A stretch of DNA of 57,666 nt from an uncultured Clostridia bacterium (GTDB lineage Bacteria; Bacillota; Clostridia; Oscillospirales; Acutalibacteraceae): assembly GCA_937876205.1 (NCBI GenBank), contig CALEII010000053.1, forward strand, positions 1 through 57,666, in the 5' to 3' direction. Both the position numbers and the translations under genes were made by a program. The notes under the pieces were generated by a model that was not told the origin of the DNA, did not search any database, and saw only the letters and a program-made list of their open reading frames with translations. Numbering within the stretch: position 1 is the first letter of the stretch; the number at the start of each line of letters is the position of its first letter. Positions 8,917 to 17,900 of this stretch are shown piece after piece.

Positions 8917-9670
8917 TCAGAAAACACCGCAATACAGCATTTCTTCGATATCATCAGTTGAATATCCCTCGTCTATGAGCATATCAACCATGTCCTCTGT
9001 GTAGCCGTAATATGCTGCATAGTTTTTCAGCAGTTGGATATATTCATTGTTTCTTGAAGTGGTGGGTTTTGCATCAAAGGTGAATGTATATCTCCTGTAT
9101 GAGGGATATGCGTAGTAGTTATAAGTGTCAAGAAGTTCTGTATCAAACTTTGACTTTGTGATTCTGCCGTAGCGGTTGATTTTCAGAATATCACCACACG
9201 AAATCTCAACCTTGGTTCCCTTTCCAAATCGATACGGAATTTTCTTGAGAGCTTTTTGAGAATTTCTTCCGTTGAAGCATAGATATATACTCCGATTTCG
9301 GGAAAATGGTAAATACACATCGGATTATCACCTTTGATAAAGTAAAGACTATCCTCATTGTCACATAACGATTGTAGCAGTTGAAACAGTACGATTCATC
9401 CTCGTCACCGTCATAATATGTCTCATCACGGTGAATGACCTGACCGCAATGAGTACAGGTTGTGTAGTACTCGGTATAACAGTGATCACACAACGGAAGA
9501 TTATCGCTTCCACAGTTATCCTAATTCCACATTCTTCTGCCGCAACAGGAACACTAAACCGTTTCTGTGTTAAGACAACTTCTGCACAGCATCGCATCAC
9601 CGAACTGAATTAACTGCTCTGCAGGATACTCAGCACCACAGTTGGTGCATGCTTTTTCTTCTTTCATCAT
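8917..9670 (-). pseudogene. Fused remnant: amidoligase zinc-ribbon N-terminus joined to amidotransferase C-terminus
   Basis: From the start at ~9668 the amidoligase zinc-ribbon region can be read (ACTNCGAEYP, LCRSCLNTETV, TTCTHCGQVI) but two codons matching Gln in the intact copy are TAG. At about 9361 the reading jumps from the ribbon (NRYVT) into the amidotransferase middle (DNEDSLYFIKGDNP), and a 1-nt loss near 9245 shifts the frame before the C-terminal part that ends CGVF at 8917. The intact genes are at 34437-36477. The join shares TTGTC with both parents, so a short-homology deletion removed roughly 1.3 kb. Confidence 0.85.
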
Positions 9671-9695
9671 TTATTATCTCCGTAAAAACAAATAT

Positions 9696-9717
9696 CCCGA
9701 AGCTTTTCAGCTTCGGG
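9696..9717 (-). promoter_or_regulatory. Leader hairpin of amidoligase module, copy 1
   Basis: CCCGAAGCT/AGCTTCGGG stem between the putative promoter side and the ribosome binding site, followed on the minus strand by a T-rich stretch. The stem is identical in copy 2 (36506-36529) while the loop differs. Possible attenuator. Confidence 0.5.
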
Positions 9718-9778
9718 TGTTCATAGGGATAATATATGGTTCTACTTTCATACTTTTTCGATTAATTTCTTCAAATAA

Positions 9779-9807
9779 TTGACATTAATAACAAAAAAGC
9801 TTATAAT
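9779..9807 (+). promoter_or_regulatory. Consensus sigma-A promoter
   Basis: TTGACA at 9779-9784, a 17-bp spacer and TATAAT at 9802-9807. Both boxes are exact. Expected transcription start is near 9813, exactly where the closing stem of the candidate RNA begins. Confidence 0.85.
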
Positions 9808-9812
9808 AAAAA

Positions 9813-9976
9813 TGCTATACAATCACAAAATTAATGTCCATGGGGGAATAATACTTTAGTAAAAGGTGTTTCCTCTTTTTTCTCATACCCTTGGGCAGAG
9901 ATTGTATAGCAACAGAGCATTATGCTCAAAGAAGGAATACACTTTTTCGTGCGTTCCTTCGGGGACGCATTTTTTG
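9813..9976 (+). ncRNA. Candidate structured small RNA or attenuator
   Basis: The transcript predicted from the 9779 promoter opens with TGCTATACAATC, which pairs perfectly with GATTGTATAGCA at 9900-9911, closing a ~75-nt domain with an inner CC..GGGG/CCC..GG pairing and a large AT-rich bubble. It ends in a strong terminator, GTGCGTTCC-TTCG-GGGACGCAT, at 9949-9970 followed by six T. An alternative hairpin (GAAGGAA 9931/TTCCTTC 9954) would use the 5' arm of that terminator. The WYL gene starts 130 bp downstream with its own promoter elements. The layout fits an independent RNA or a switch; the outline recalls 6S RNA but I cannot assign a family. Confidence 0.6.
9949..9975 (+). terminator. UUCG-loop intrinsic terminator
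   Basis: A 9-bp stem with a TTCG tetraloop and a T6 tract; ends the candidate RNA. Confidence 0.85.
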
Positions 9977-10027
9977 TATCACTCTCCCACGAACAACTTA
10001 ATTATACTCACAAATTAAGACAAGGAT

Positions 10028-10085
10028 TGTCATTGAGAAAAACTTATTCACAATGACAGCATGTGTCATTGTAATATCCTATAAT
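10028..10085 (+). promoter_or_regulatory. Dyad operator and -10 box of the WYL operon
   Basis: CAATGACA-gcatg-TGTCATTG (10051-10071) is a perfect 8-bp inverted repeat, with a further TGTCATTG half-site at 10028-10035. TATAAT follows at 10080-10085. The dyad occupies the -35 region, so a bound regulator would block the promoter. The WYL protein encoded next is the natural candidate for autorepression. Confidence 0.65.
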
Positions 10086-10107
10086 AAAGTAAAAAGGGGG
10101 TATTTCA

Positions 10108-11043
10108 TTGAAAAAATCAAAATACGACCGAATACTCTCTCTCTACACAATGCTCAATTCCGGTGAAATTGTAAATAAATCATCGGTAGCAATTGAATTC
10201 GGTGTAAATGAGCGAACAATTCAGAGAGATATTGACGATATAAGAGCATTTTTCTTTAATAATACCTTAGGCATCGGACACGGTAAGACAATTATTTTTG
10301 ACAGAGCTCAAAAAGGCTACCGTATTATTGACACAAATGAATCCTTACTTACAAACAGTGAGATTTTAGCAGTATGCAAGATTCTTCTGGAGAGCAGAAG
10401 TCTTGTAAAAGAAGAAATGCTCCCGATTATAGATAAACTGCTTGACAGGTGTGTTCCGAGAGAAAACAAAAAAATTGTTCAGAAGCTTATTGAAAACGAA
10501 AAGTTTCACTATATTGAACCAAAACACGGCAAAAAGTTTGTAAATCTGCTGTGGTACATTGGTGAAGCTATAAGAGAAAACCGATACATAGTAATAAGTT
10601 ACGAACGGCTGAAAAACAAAGCCATCGTAAAGCGCAAACTGAAACCTGTGGGTATTATGGTATCTGAATTTTATTTTTATCTTACAGCATTCATAGACGA
10701 TATTGATAAAGCTGAGCATTTTGATAATCCTGATGACCTGTTCCCCACAATTTACAGAATTGACCGTATCAAGGATATAACAATAACCGATGAAAGATTC
10801 TATATACCTTATGCAGATAAATTTTCAGAGGGTGAATTTCGTAAACGTATTCAGTTTATGTTCGGCGGAAAATTGCAGAAAACAAGATTCATGTACAGTG
10901 GTTGGTCAGTAGAATCCGTACTTGACAGGTTGCCCACTGCAAAAGTTATAAAAGAAGAAAACGGTATTTATACAATAGAAGCTGAAACCTTCGGCAACGG
11001 TATTGAAATGTGGCTGAGAAGTCAGGGAGACAGTGTAAAATAG
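10108..11043 (+). CDS. WYL-domain transcriptional regulator
   Basis: A 311-aa protein with an N-terminal HTH (SVAIEFGVNERTIQRDIDDIR) and a WYL ligand-binding domain (RKLKPVGIMVSEFYFYLTAFI, then PTIYRIDRIKDI). The start is TTG, placed by the AAGGGGG site. WYL regulators are common repressors of phage-defence operons and are thought to release DNA on binding nucleic-acid or nucleotide ligands. It is the first gene of a three-gene unit, 10 bp before the next. Confidence 0.88.
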   Translation: MKKSKYDRILSLYTMLNSGEIVNKSSVAIEFGVNERTIQRDIDDIRAFFFNNTLGIGHGKTIIFDRAQKGYRIIDTNESLLTNSEILAVCKILLESRSLVKEEMLPIIDKLLDRCVPRENKKIVQKLIENEKFHYIEPKHGKKFVNLLWYIGEAIRENRYIVISYERLKNKAIVKRKLKPVGIMVSEFYFYLTAFIDDIDKAEHFDNPDDLFPTIYRIDRIKDITITDERFYIPYADKFSEGEFRKRIQFMFGGKLQKTRFMYSGWSVESVLDRLPTAKVIKEENGIYTIEAETFGNGIEMWLRSQGDSVK

Positions 11044-11053
11044 GTGAGAAAAT

Positions 11054-12283
11054 ATGAATAAAGAATTAAAAAAAATAAAAGAGTCAAATCATACCTTAAC
11101 TGCAGAAATATCAAATGATTTAAATATAATTAACAACCACGTTGATCTAATATCAGGTGAATATAATAGAGTTGACAAAATAACATCAGCACCATCAATT
11201 ATTCTTTCAGATATTGATAAGCAATTTAAAGATTTAACGAAACTAGAGAGCATAGATATTAAATTTTTATTTCTTGCAACAGCACTTCAAATTGCACGAC
11301 AAATACTTCAACCAAAATTAACATCTGCTGGAAGTCGATTATCTCATGATGAAGCAGCCAAGGATGCAAAACAATTAGAAAATGACTTTATAGAAAAAAT
11401 AAAAAACAAAGAAAATTTAAATCCTAAAGAACTCAACAAATATAACAATTATAGAAAACATAAATATTACAATCCGTCTTTAGAAGAGATTTTAATAAAT
11501 CCAGTCCCATTTGACGCAAATATTGATCCAAAAAAACGTGGATTATTAAGTGGTTTTGGTTTTTTGGGACACAGAGGTGCAACACCTGGACACGATCCAG
11601 TACTTGGTTTGTTATTTGGCACAGCAAATATTGCAACAAGCACCCTAACAAATTGGGACATGTTATCTGTCCACATATATTCTTCTTTTCCAAAAAAAGG
11701 AGATATCTTCGGCAACGATGCAAGTACCATAAGAGTATTCGATTATACATCAGACAAGCTATTACATCAGGGACATGATGGAAAAATAATAATTGGTACA
11801 TCTGTAGCAAAAGAAATTATACATTTAAAATCAGATGTAAATTCAAAGAAAAGTTTACCACTTCCATTTATATCTGCAATTTCTCCTCAATTTGCCGGCG
11901 ATTTAGCAAAATACGGCTTTGATATGGCAAACATTTTTGCTATTGTCAAACAGGCATCATATGCAACAATAATAAATACTATAATCGCTATTGTACACAG
12001 TTTTTTCTATGATGAAGCAACAGGCATATCCAGAAATGAGTTTGGTGTAAAAACAAGAAAAATCTTACTCTATTCAAATCTCATTGCCACAACAAGCAAT
12101 ATTATTGCAACCGCAATCAGTGAAAATATTGAAGTTTTAGATTTAGGAGGGCTTGCTGTCACATTATATAGGTTAATCAGTGATATTTGTTTTATTGAAA
12201 AAGTAAAAGAAGAATTTATAAAAAATGAATTGTATAATCATATTGCCAGAAATGAGTACGATTTTATAAAAGGAGATTTTTAA
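11054..12283 (+). CDS. Unknown 409-aa protein of the WYL operon
   Basis: Not recognised. It begins with a charged, coiled-coil-like region, carries a conserved-looking block (GHRGATPGHDPVLGLLFG, about residues 170-195) of His/Gly/Asp character, and several moderately hydrophobic helices toward the C-terminus (FAIVKQASYATIINTIIAI). Ribosome binding site AGGTGAG overlaps the stop region of the WYL gene. It is AT-rich like other transferred genes here. The His/Asp block could be an active site but this is a guess. Its regulator and neighbours make a role in defence plausible. Confidence 0.6.
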   Translation: MNKELKKIKESNHTLTAEISNDLNIINNHVDLISGEYNRVDKITSAPSIILSDIDKQFKDLTKLESIDIKFLFLATALQIARQILQPKLTSAGSRLSHDEAAKDAKQLENDFIEKIKNKENLNPKELNKYNNYRKHKYYNPSLEEILINPVPFDANIDPKKRGLLSGFGFLGHRGATPGHDPVLGLLFGTANIATSTLTNWDMLSVHIYSSFPKKGDIFGNDASTIRVFDYTSDKLLHQGHDGKIIIGTSVAKEIIHLKSDVNSKKSLPLPFISAISPQFAGDLAKYGFDMANIFAIVKQASYATIINTIIAIVHSFFYDEATGISRNEFGVKTRKILLYSNLIATTSNIIATAISENIEVLDLGGLAVTLYRLISDICFIEKVKEEFIKNELYNHIARNEYDFIKGDF

Positions 12284-12285
12284 CA

Positions 12286-13617
12286 ATGGCAACAAAAAGT
12301 TATAAACGTGGTGCAAGTGATACAATGCTTGCTTTTAATGACTTACTTCACAAACAAGAAGTAGCTTTAAATTTTGTAGGAGAAGAAATACAAACATTAA
12401 ACGACAAAATCAAGAGTCATGGGAATAATATAGACTCTTTGTGTGATTATATTTCAGAAAAAGAAAAGTTGGCTTTTTATAATCTTACCCCAATATTTGA
12501 CATTAAAAATTTAGAAAAAGAAGAAAAGATTGTTTTAGTAGGTATTTTATATCTACTAGCAAATGACACATCTCCAACACATTACCAGCAAGAATATATA
12601 CAGTCAATACAGAAGTATTTAAATATAAAAGATTGCCCTTCAGCTATATATTTGGACATAATTGAAAACATAGAAAATCTAACTACACAAAAAGCCATGT
12701 ATCAAACAATTCTTGAATATTTATCTTTACAAGATGGTGACTATTACGACGAAACTATTTTTCAATCAAATTTACTTGATTTATTTAACCTTAATAAAAA
12801 AACGTGTGAAAAAATTAAAAGCCATGTAGAGTTGACAATTAAAATTGTCGGATTAAAAGGTTTATCTGAAAAATATTTGATAGTTGATCCTGAAGCCAAC
12901 TTAAACAATCGAATAAAAAATAAATATAAACAATTAATAAGCACTATTGAAAAATTAGATGAAATTCGAGTCCACTTAGTTATTGAATGTTTATATAGTT
13001 TATATAAAGCTGATTTTGGCATTATTACCAGTTATTATAATACAAAGGGATATTGCGAGATGGTTGTTGAAGATGAACTACGTAAAGAGTATGACTCAAT
13101 AGAATGCATTTTTAATAAATATTCTCCAAACGCAATAGACAAAAAAGCTTACATAGAAATAAAACGAGAAACAGATCCTGTTTTTGAAGAGATAAGACAT
13201 CATTCTCAACTATTATTTGATCTTGCTGATGACAAAAGTATTTATAACGAATTCCTTAACTTAACAAATATAGAAACTTTCCAAAAGGAATTACAGGATG
13301 TCTTAAACAATGAATTGTCTCGATATAATTTTTCTGCTCATAAATTTGAATATTATAAAGATATGCTAGAGTTCGACTCCAATTATATTGGATTTCACGA
13401 AAAAGGTTTTTTAAAATTAATTGAAAAATTTACAGCAGAATGGTATTGTGATACATATCCTTTTGGTGAGATATATAATGATGTACAATCAAATGTTGAT
13501 CTTTACGAGATATTTGTAAACAACATAATAAAAGAAAAGCTATTTACAAAATTAAACAATAAAACAAAAGAATTTGTAACAAAAGCTTTTCCGTCAATAG
13601 ATATAAGCAATCTATAA
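12286..13617 (+). CDS. Unknown 443-aa helical protein of the WYL operon
   Basis: A largely helical protein with no transmembrane segment. Residues ~75-200 (EEKIVLVGILYLLANDTSP... repeated helices) weakly recall the TerB-like fold, which is a sensing or scaffold domain in conflict systems. It starts 2 bp after the previous stop with AAAGGAG, so the two are co-translated and probably form a complex. No enzyme motif was seen. The TerB comparison is an impression, not an alignment. Confidence 0.6.
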   Translation: MATKSYKRGASDTMLAFNDLLHKQEVALNFVGEEIQTLNDKIKSHGNNIDSLCDYISEKEKLAFYNLTPIFDIKNLEKEEKIVLVGILYLLANDTSPTHYQQEYIQSIQKYLNIKDCPSAIYLDIIENIENLTTQKAMYQTILEYLSLQDGDYYDETIFQSNLLDLFNLNKKTCEKIKSHVELTIKIVGLKGLSEKYLIVDPEANLNNRIKNKYKQLISTIEKLDEIRVHLVIECLYSLYKADFGIITSYYNTKGYCEMVVEDELRKEYDSIECIFNKYSPNAIDKKAYIEIKRETDPVFEEIRHHSQLLFDLADDKSIYNEFLNLTNIETFQKELQDVLNNELSRYNFSAHKFEYYKDMLEFDSNYIGFHEKGFLKLIEKFTAEWYCDTYPFGEIYNDVQSNVDLYEIFVNNIIKEKLFTKLNNKTKEFVTKAFPSIDISNL

Positions 13618-13826
13618 AAACATCCTACATACTTCTAATAAAACATTGTAAATGTAAAATATTGCACGAACCACATATTATTGCAATATTAGCAACAGTT
13701 TTTGAAAAAATTCATTTCTATCAACGATTTGCTATACTGTTATGTATTCAATAATCAAAAAAATAAATAAAAGGGCAGATAATCAAACATAGTATTAAAC
13801 AACAATCTGCAAAGGAGCGATGTTAT

Positions 13827-14009
13827 ATATTTAACGATTACCCTGACATCTTAACGGTTGATGAGGCATGCGAGATACTTCGCATTGGGTATAACGCAAT
13901 ATACGCAAATTTAAATTCAGGTAATCTCAGAGCTTACAGAAACGGGCGTGTGTGACGCATCCCTAAACAATCCGTCATCAACTTTGTAACCGAAAATACA
14001 AGCATCTGA
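13827..14009 (+). pseudogene. Dead HTH (excisionase-type) gene, copy 1
   Basis: Near-identical to the intact 60-aa gene at 44972-45154, but the start ATG is ATA and the Trp codon of GRVWRIP is TGA. Ribosome binding site (AAAGGAG) and the terminator downstream are retained. It marks the right end of the older bracketed island. Confidence 0.9.
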
Positions 14010-14017
14010 CAAAGCAT

Positions 14018-14046
14018 AGAAGCAATACCGAAAAGGTATTGCTTCT
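14018..14046 (+). terminator. Terminator behind HTH gene, copy 1
   Basis: AGAAGCAATACC/GGTATTGCTTCT, a 12-bp perfect stem with a 5-nt loop; conserved at 45163-45191. Confidence 0.85.
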
Positions 14047-14195
14047 GTTGTTTCAAAAGAATAAATCATAATGATATTAAGTCTGATGACACGCTGAAAA
14101 CAAACAGGAGTTGTAATTTGTTTTAATCACTTACAATGGTATAAGCGATTTTCATACTATAATATTTCTTTCATATAAATTACTGAGGTGATTAT

Positions 14196-14756
14196 ATGAA
14201 GATTTTATCTGTTAAACTAAAGTCAGTTATAATAACGATGGCTGTTATACTTTTGGTTGTTTTTGGAATATTTATGACTGCGCACACGCTCTCTGATGCA
14301 GTTTCGGGAGAAGCGAGGATGATCCCTATATACAATGTTGAGACTGATGAAAAGAAAGTGGCAATTACATTCAACTGCGCTGTGGGCAACAGTGACATTG
14401 ATTCAATTCTTTCAACGCTTGATAAGTACAATGTCAAGGCGACATTTTTCCTGCTTGGCTCCTGGGCTGATGATTATATAAATGAAGTACAAAAAATCTA
14501 TGATGCAGGGCATGAAATCAGCAATCACGGTTATTCACACAAAGATTTACCAACTATGAATTATGAAGATATTCTGCTTGATATTCAGAAATGCAATGAA
14601 ACTGTCAGAAACATTACGGGGCACTCTCCCACCCTGTTCAGAGCACCGTCAGGAGCATACGATAACAAAACCATCTCTGCCGCCGAAAACCTCGGTATGA
14701 TTACAATACAATGGGATGTGGATCCACCGGCAACGGTTGGAAATGGCTGTATATAG
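14196..14756 (+). pseudogene. Polysaccharide deacetylase, 5' half (interrupted by the 36.8-kb element)
   Basis: Native sequence runs to about 14723; the last 11 codons to the stop at 14756 come from the element. There is an N-terminal membrane anchor (VIITMAVILLVVFGIF), then a NodB domain: VAITFNCAVGNSD (the usual TFDDG is altered, as in YlxY/PdaB-like members), KATFFLLGSWA, HEISNHGYSH (metal-binding His pair), LFRAPSGAYD and ITIQWDVD. The family then continues with SLDWK..., which is found at 51542 in the correct frame. The joined gene would be 257 codons. It would remove acetyl groups from a cell-wall glycan; the half present here lacks the last conserved strands. Confidence 0.92.
14700..14742 (+). 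other. attL of the integrated element
   Basis: Core GGAT at 14720-14723. To the left is deacetylase sequence (attB arm); to the right the attP arm with GGCAAC (14729) and TTGGAA (14737). Those words are the inverted counterparts of the arm at attR. Confidence 0.85.
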
Positions 14757-14804
14757 AGCTTAGTTACAAATTTGTATAAAAAACAAATTTCATACAATAT
14801 ATTT

Positions 14805-14828
14805 AACGACAGAAAAAATTCTGTCGTT
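14805..14828 (+). terminator. Terminator inside the left element end
   Basis: AACGACAGAA/TTCTGTCGTT stem, A-loop, followed by TTTTATTTT. It stops read-through from the truncated deacetylase. Confidence 0.8.
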
Positions 14829-14976
14829 TTTTATTTTCTATGTTACTTCTCTACCTTTTTTTACTTTATATTTTTATAGGAGTTTATAATATAATGCTGT
14901 AAAAAAAGTGGTGATTCCAATGTGCTGATAATCATATAGAGATTTTATTTCGTTCAATTCAAAGGAGGATAAAATA

Positions 14977-17900
14977 ATGCTAAAAAAAATCATATCATCA
15001 ATTCTTGTAGCATTACTTATAATGCAAATTCTACCGATGAGTGTATTTGCAGAAGAAATTAACGCTGAAGAATTGACAGAACCAAATTTTGATACTGAAA
15101 TCGGTGATTCATATATTATAGGTGAAGATCTTTCTCTGAGAGATGAAACCACAAAGCATTTCCGTTGTAGTGACGGCAGATATATTGCTGCAACATATGG
15201 TTATCCGGTTCATTATGAGAAAGACGGACAGTGGGAAGAACTTGACTTCTCTCTTGTTGAATCGGTTGATGAAAACGGCAATACTGTTTACACAACAAAA
15301 GAAGATCAAAATTATGTTGTTTCAGTTCCTGAAGATATTTTCAGTGATGCGCTTTCATATTCATATAACGGATATAAAATAGCCCTTACATATCAGGGCA
15401 GAGCGAATCAGGGACAGGAAAATAAAACAAAAAAAGCTAAAGTTAAAAAGAATAATAACAAGAAAAACCTTTCAACACATAGCACTGATGTGAAAACATA
15501 TAACAATAATTATATGATTCTTGAGAACGCAGGCTCAACCATCACATATGAAGAGGTCGAAACAGATACTGATTTTAGTTATGAAATCGGTTCATTAGGA
15601 ATAAAAGAAGATATAATTGTTTCTGTGCCTCAGAATAACTACAAATATTTGTATTTATTAGAAACAAATGGGCTTCAACCGATTGTTGAAAGTGACAACA
15701 GTATAGTGCTCACAGATAATGAGACACAAGAAGAAATATACCGTATTGAAGCACCTGTTATGTACGATAGTGCAGGTGCTGAAAGTACTGACATAAAAAT
15801 CAAGCTTAAAGAGAAGCAAGGTTGTTATGAATTAGTAATAGAAGCCGATAAAAAATGGATAAATGCCGATGACAGAGTCTTCCCTGTTACGATTGATCCA
15901 ACCGTAAGACCAAATATTGACAAAAGTCACATTCAAGACACATATGTTGATGCAAAAAGCCCAACTACAGCATTTCCGAATAGCGAATATTTATACGTTG
16001 GCAGAAATTCTCTCGGTTTAACACGAACATATGTAAAATTTACTTTACCTACTCTGCCTGAACACAGTATGATAGTAAGTGCGGCTTTCTCAATGTTTTT
16101 GTATGAATCTGATATTACAACATCAGGTGCTGTTATGAATGTATATGACCTTGCAGGGCAGTCAACCTGGTCTCCGTCAACCATAACCTGGAATAATCAG
16201 CCGGTTTCAAATGCTGAAAACGGAGCAAGCAGTCTAACTGTTATTGATTACTGCGATTACGGTTCACAGGTAGGTCATGCATACAACTGGGATATTACAA
16301 AAATTGCCAAAAGATGGTTTGAAGGCGGAACAAATAACGGTATTCTTGTTGCGCCTTCTGATGAAACCATAGGCGCATTGCGTGTACGTTTTCTTTCTTC
16401 AAACAGCACTCTGGTTTCTTCTGTCGGTATACCTCAGTTGACAGTTGCTTACAGAAATACTCTTGGTCTTGAAGATTACTGGTCATACTCCTCATACAGT
16501 GCAGGTGATGCAGGTACTGCCTATGTAAATGACTATAACGGCAATATTGTTTTTGTAAGAAATGATGTCAGCACTTACGGACAAAGAATGCCTGTTACAA
16601 TATCACATATCTACAATCTTGCAAATGCAAATACAACAACAGGATATTCGCCGTTATCAGGTAAAGGCTGGCAGCTTTCAGTTCAACAGTCGATAATATC
16701 AACTTCATCTGAAAGCGGTTTCAGCGATGAATTAAAAACTCAATACCCTTATATATATCGTGACGGTGACGGAACATATCATTATCTTGCAAAGATTGAA
16801 AATCAAGATAAATATGAGGATGAAGACGGTCTTGGCCTTACAATGACCAAAAACAGTTCAAATCAATTTATCATAACAGACAACAACGATAATGTTATGA
16901 CATTTGGCAGTAACGGAAATATTCTTTCAATTGCTGATGCTAACGGAAACACTGTACAAATGACATACGGCAGCTCAACAATAACAGCTGTTGAGGACGG
17001 AGCAGGTCATTCTCTAAGCATTTCAAGCAGCGGCGGAACTCTTACAAAAATAACAGGAACTGACAACAGAACTTGTACATATAATATCAGTTCGGGAATG
17101 CTTAATTCTGTTACTTTGCTTAATGGTAAAACCGTAAGCTATACATATGATTCAACCGGCAGATTGCTTACTGCAACAGGCAGTGACGGCAACGGAATTG
17201 AATTTGTATATGCCACAACGGGAAGCAAAACATACCTGAAATATGTCTACATCAAATCCCAGAATACGATTGTTCAGCGTTATCAGTATTATTTTGATAA
17301 GCACAATATTACAGAAATCGGTTGCAGTGGCAATCAGGCGACATTTGCTGTAGCTACAACGATATATACAGTCAAGGAATTTGATGATTTCGGCAGACTT
17401 ATCTGCACTTTTGACCGTGTCGGCAGAGAAATTGTAACTGCGTCAAACTGTGCCTATGTTGCACATAATAAAGAAACGGATGATACAAAACATCATGTTA
17501 CAACAATTGGTGAAACAGGTGCTTCACCTATAAACTATGTGCTTGATCCGAGTTTTGAGAGAAGTGCCTCAAATTGGGAAAACAGCTATTATTCATCAGG
17601 CAGTGCAGTTCTGTCATTTGACAATACTCAATCTCTTTACGGACAAAAGTCACTGAAAATCAATGTTTCATCGTATACATCAGGTCAGACATACAGAAAG
17701 TTTCAGGATCTTGATGTAAGCACTCTGACTGCAGGGCAAACATACACTGCCTCTGTTTATGCAAAGGTTACCGAAATATCGTCAAGCCACAACGGCGGCG
17801 TATTTCTTCAGGCAAAAACAGAAGTTGGCACTACTGAGACTAAATATGCCTCAGAGTATATAAAATCAGCCACAGACAGCTCCGTAAACAACGGTTGGCA

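Noticed and set aside
9813..9976. 6S RNA or SRP RNA assignment for the small RNA
   Set aside because: The bubble-in-stem outline fits 6S loosely, but no family-specific sequence was found, and the SRP tetraloop motif is missing.
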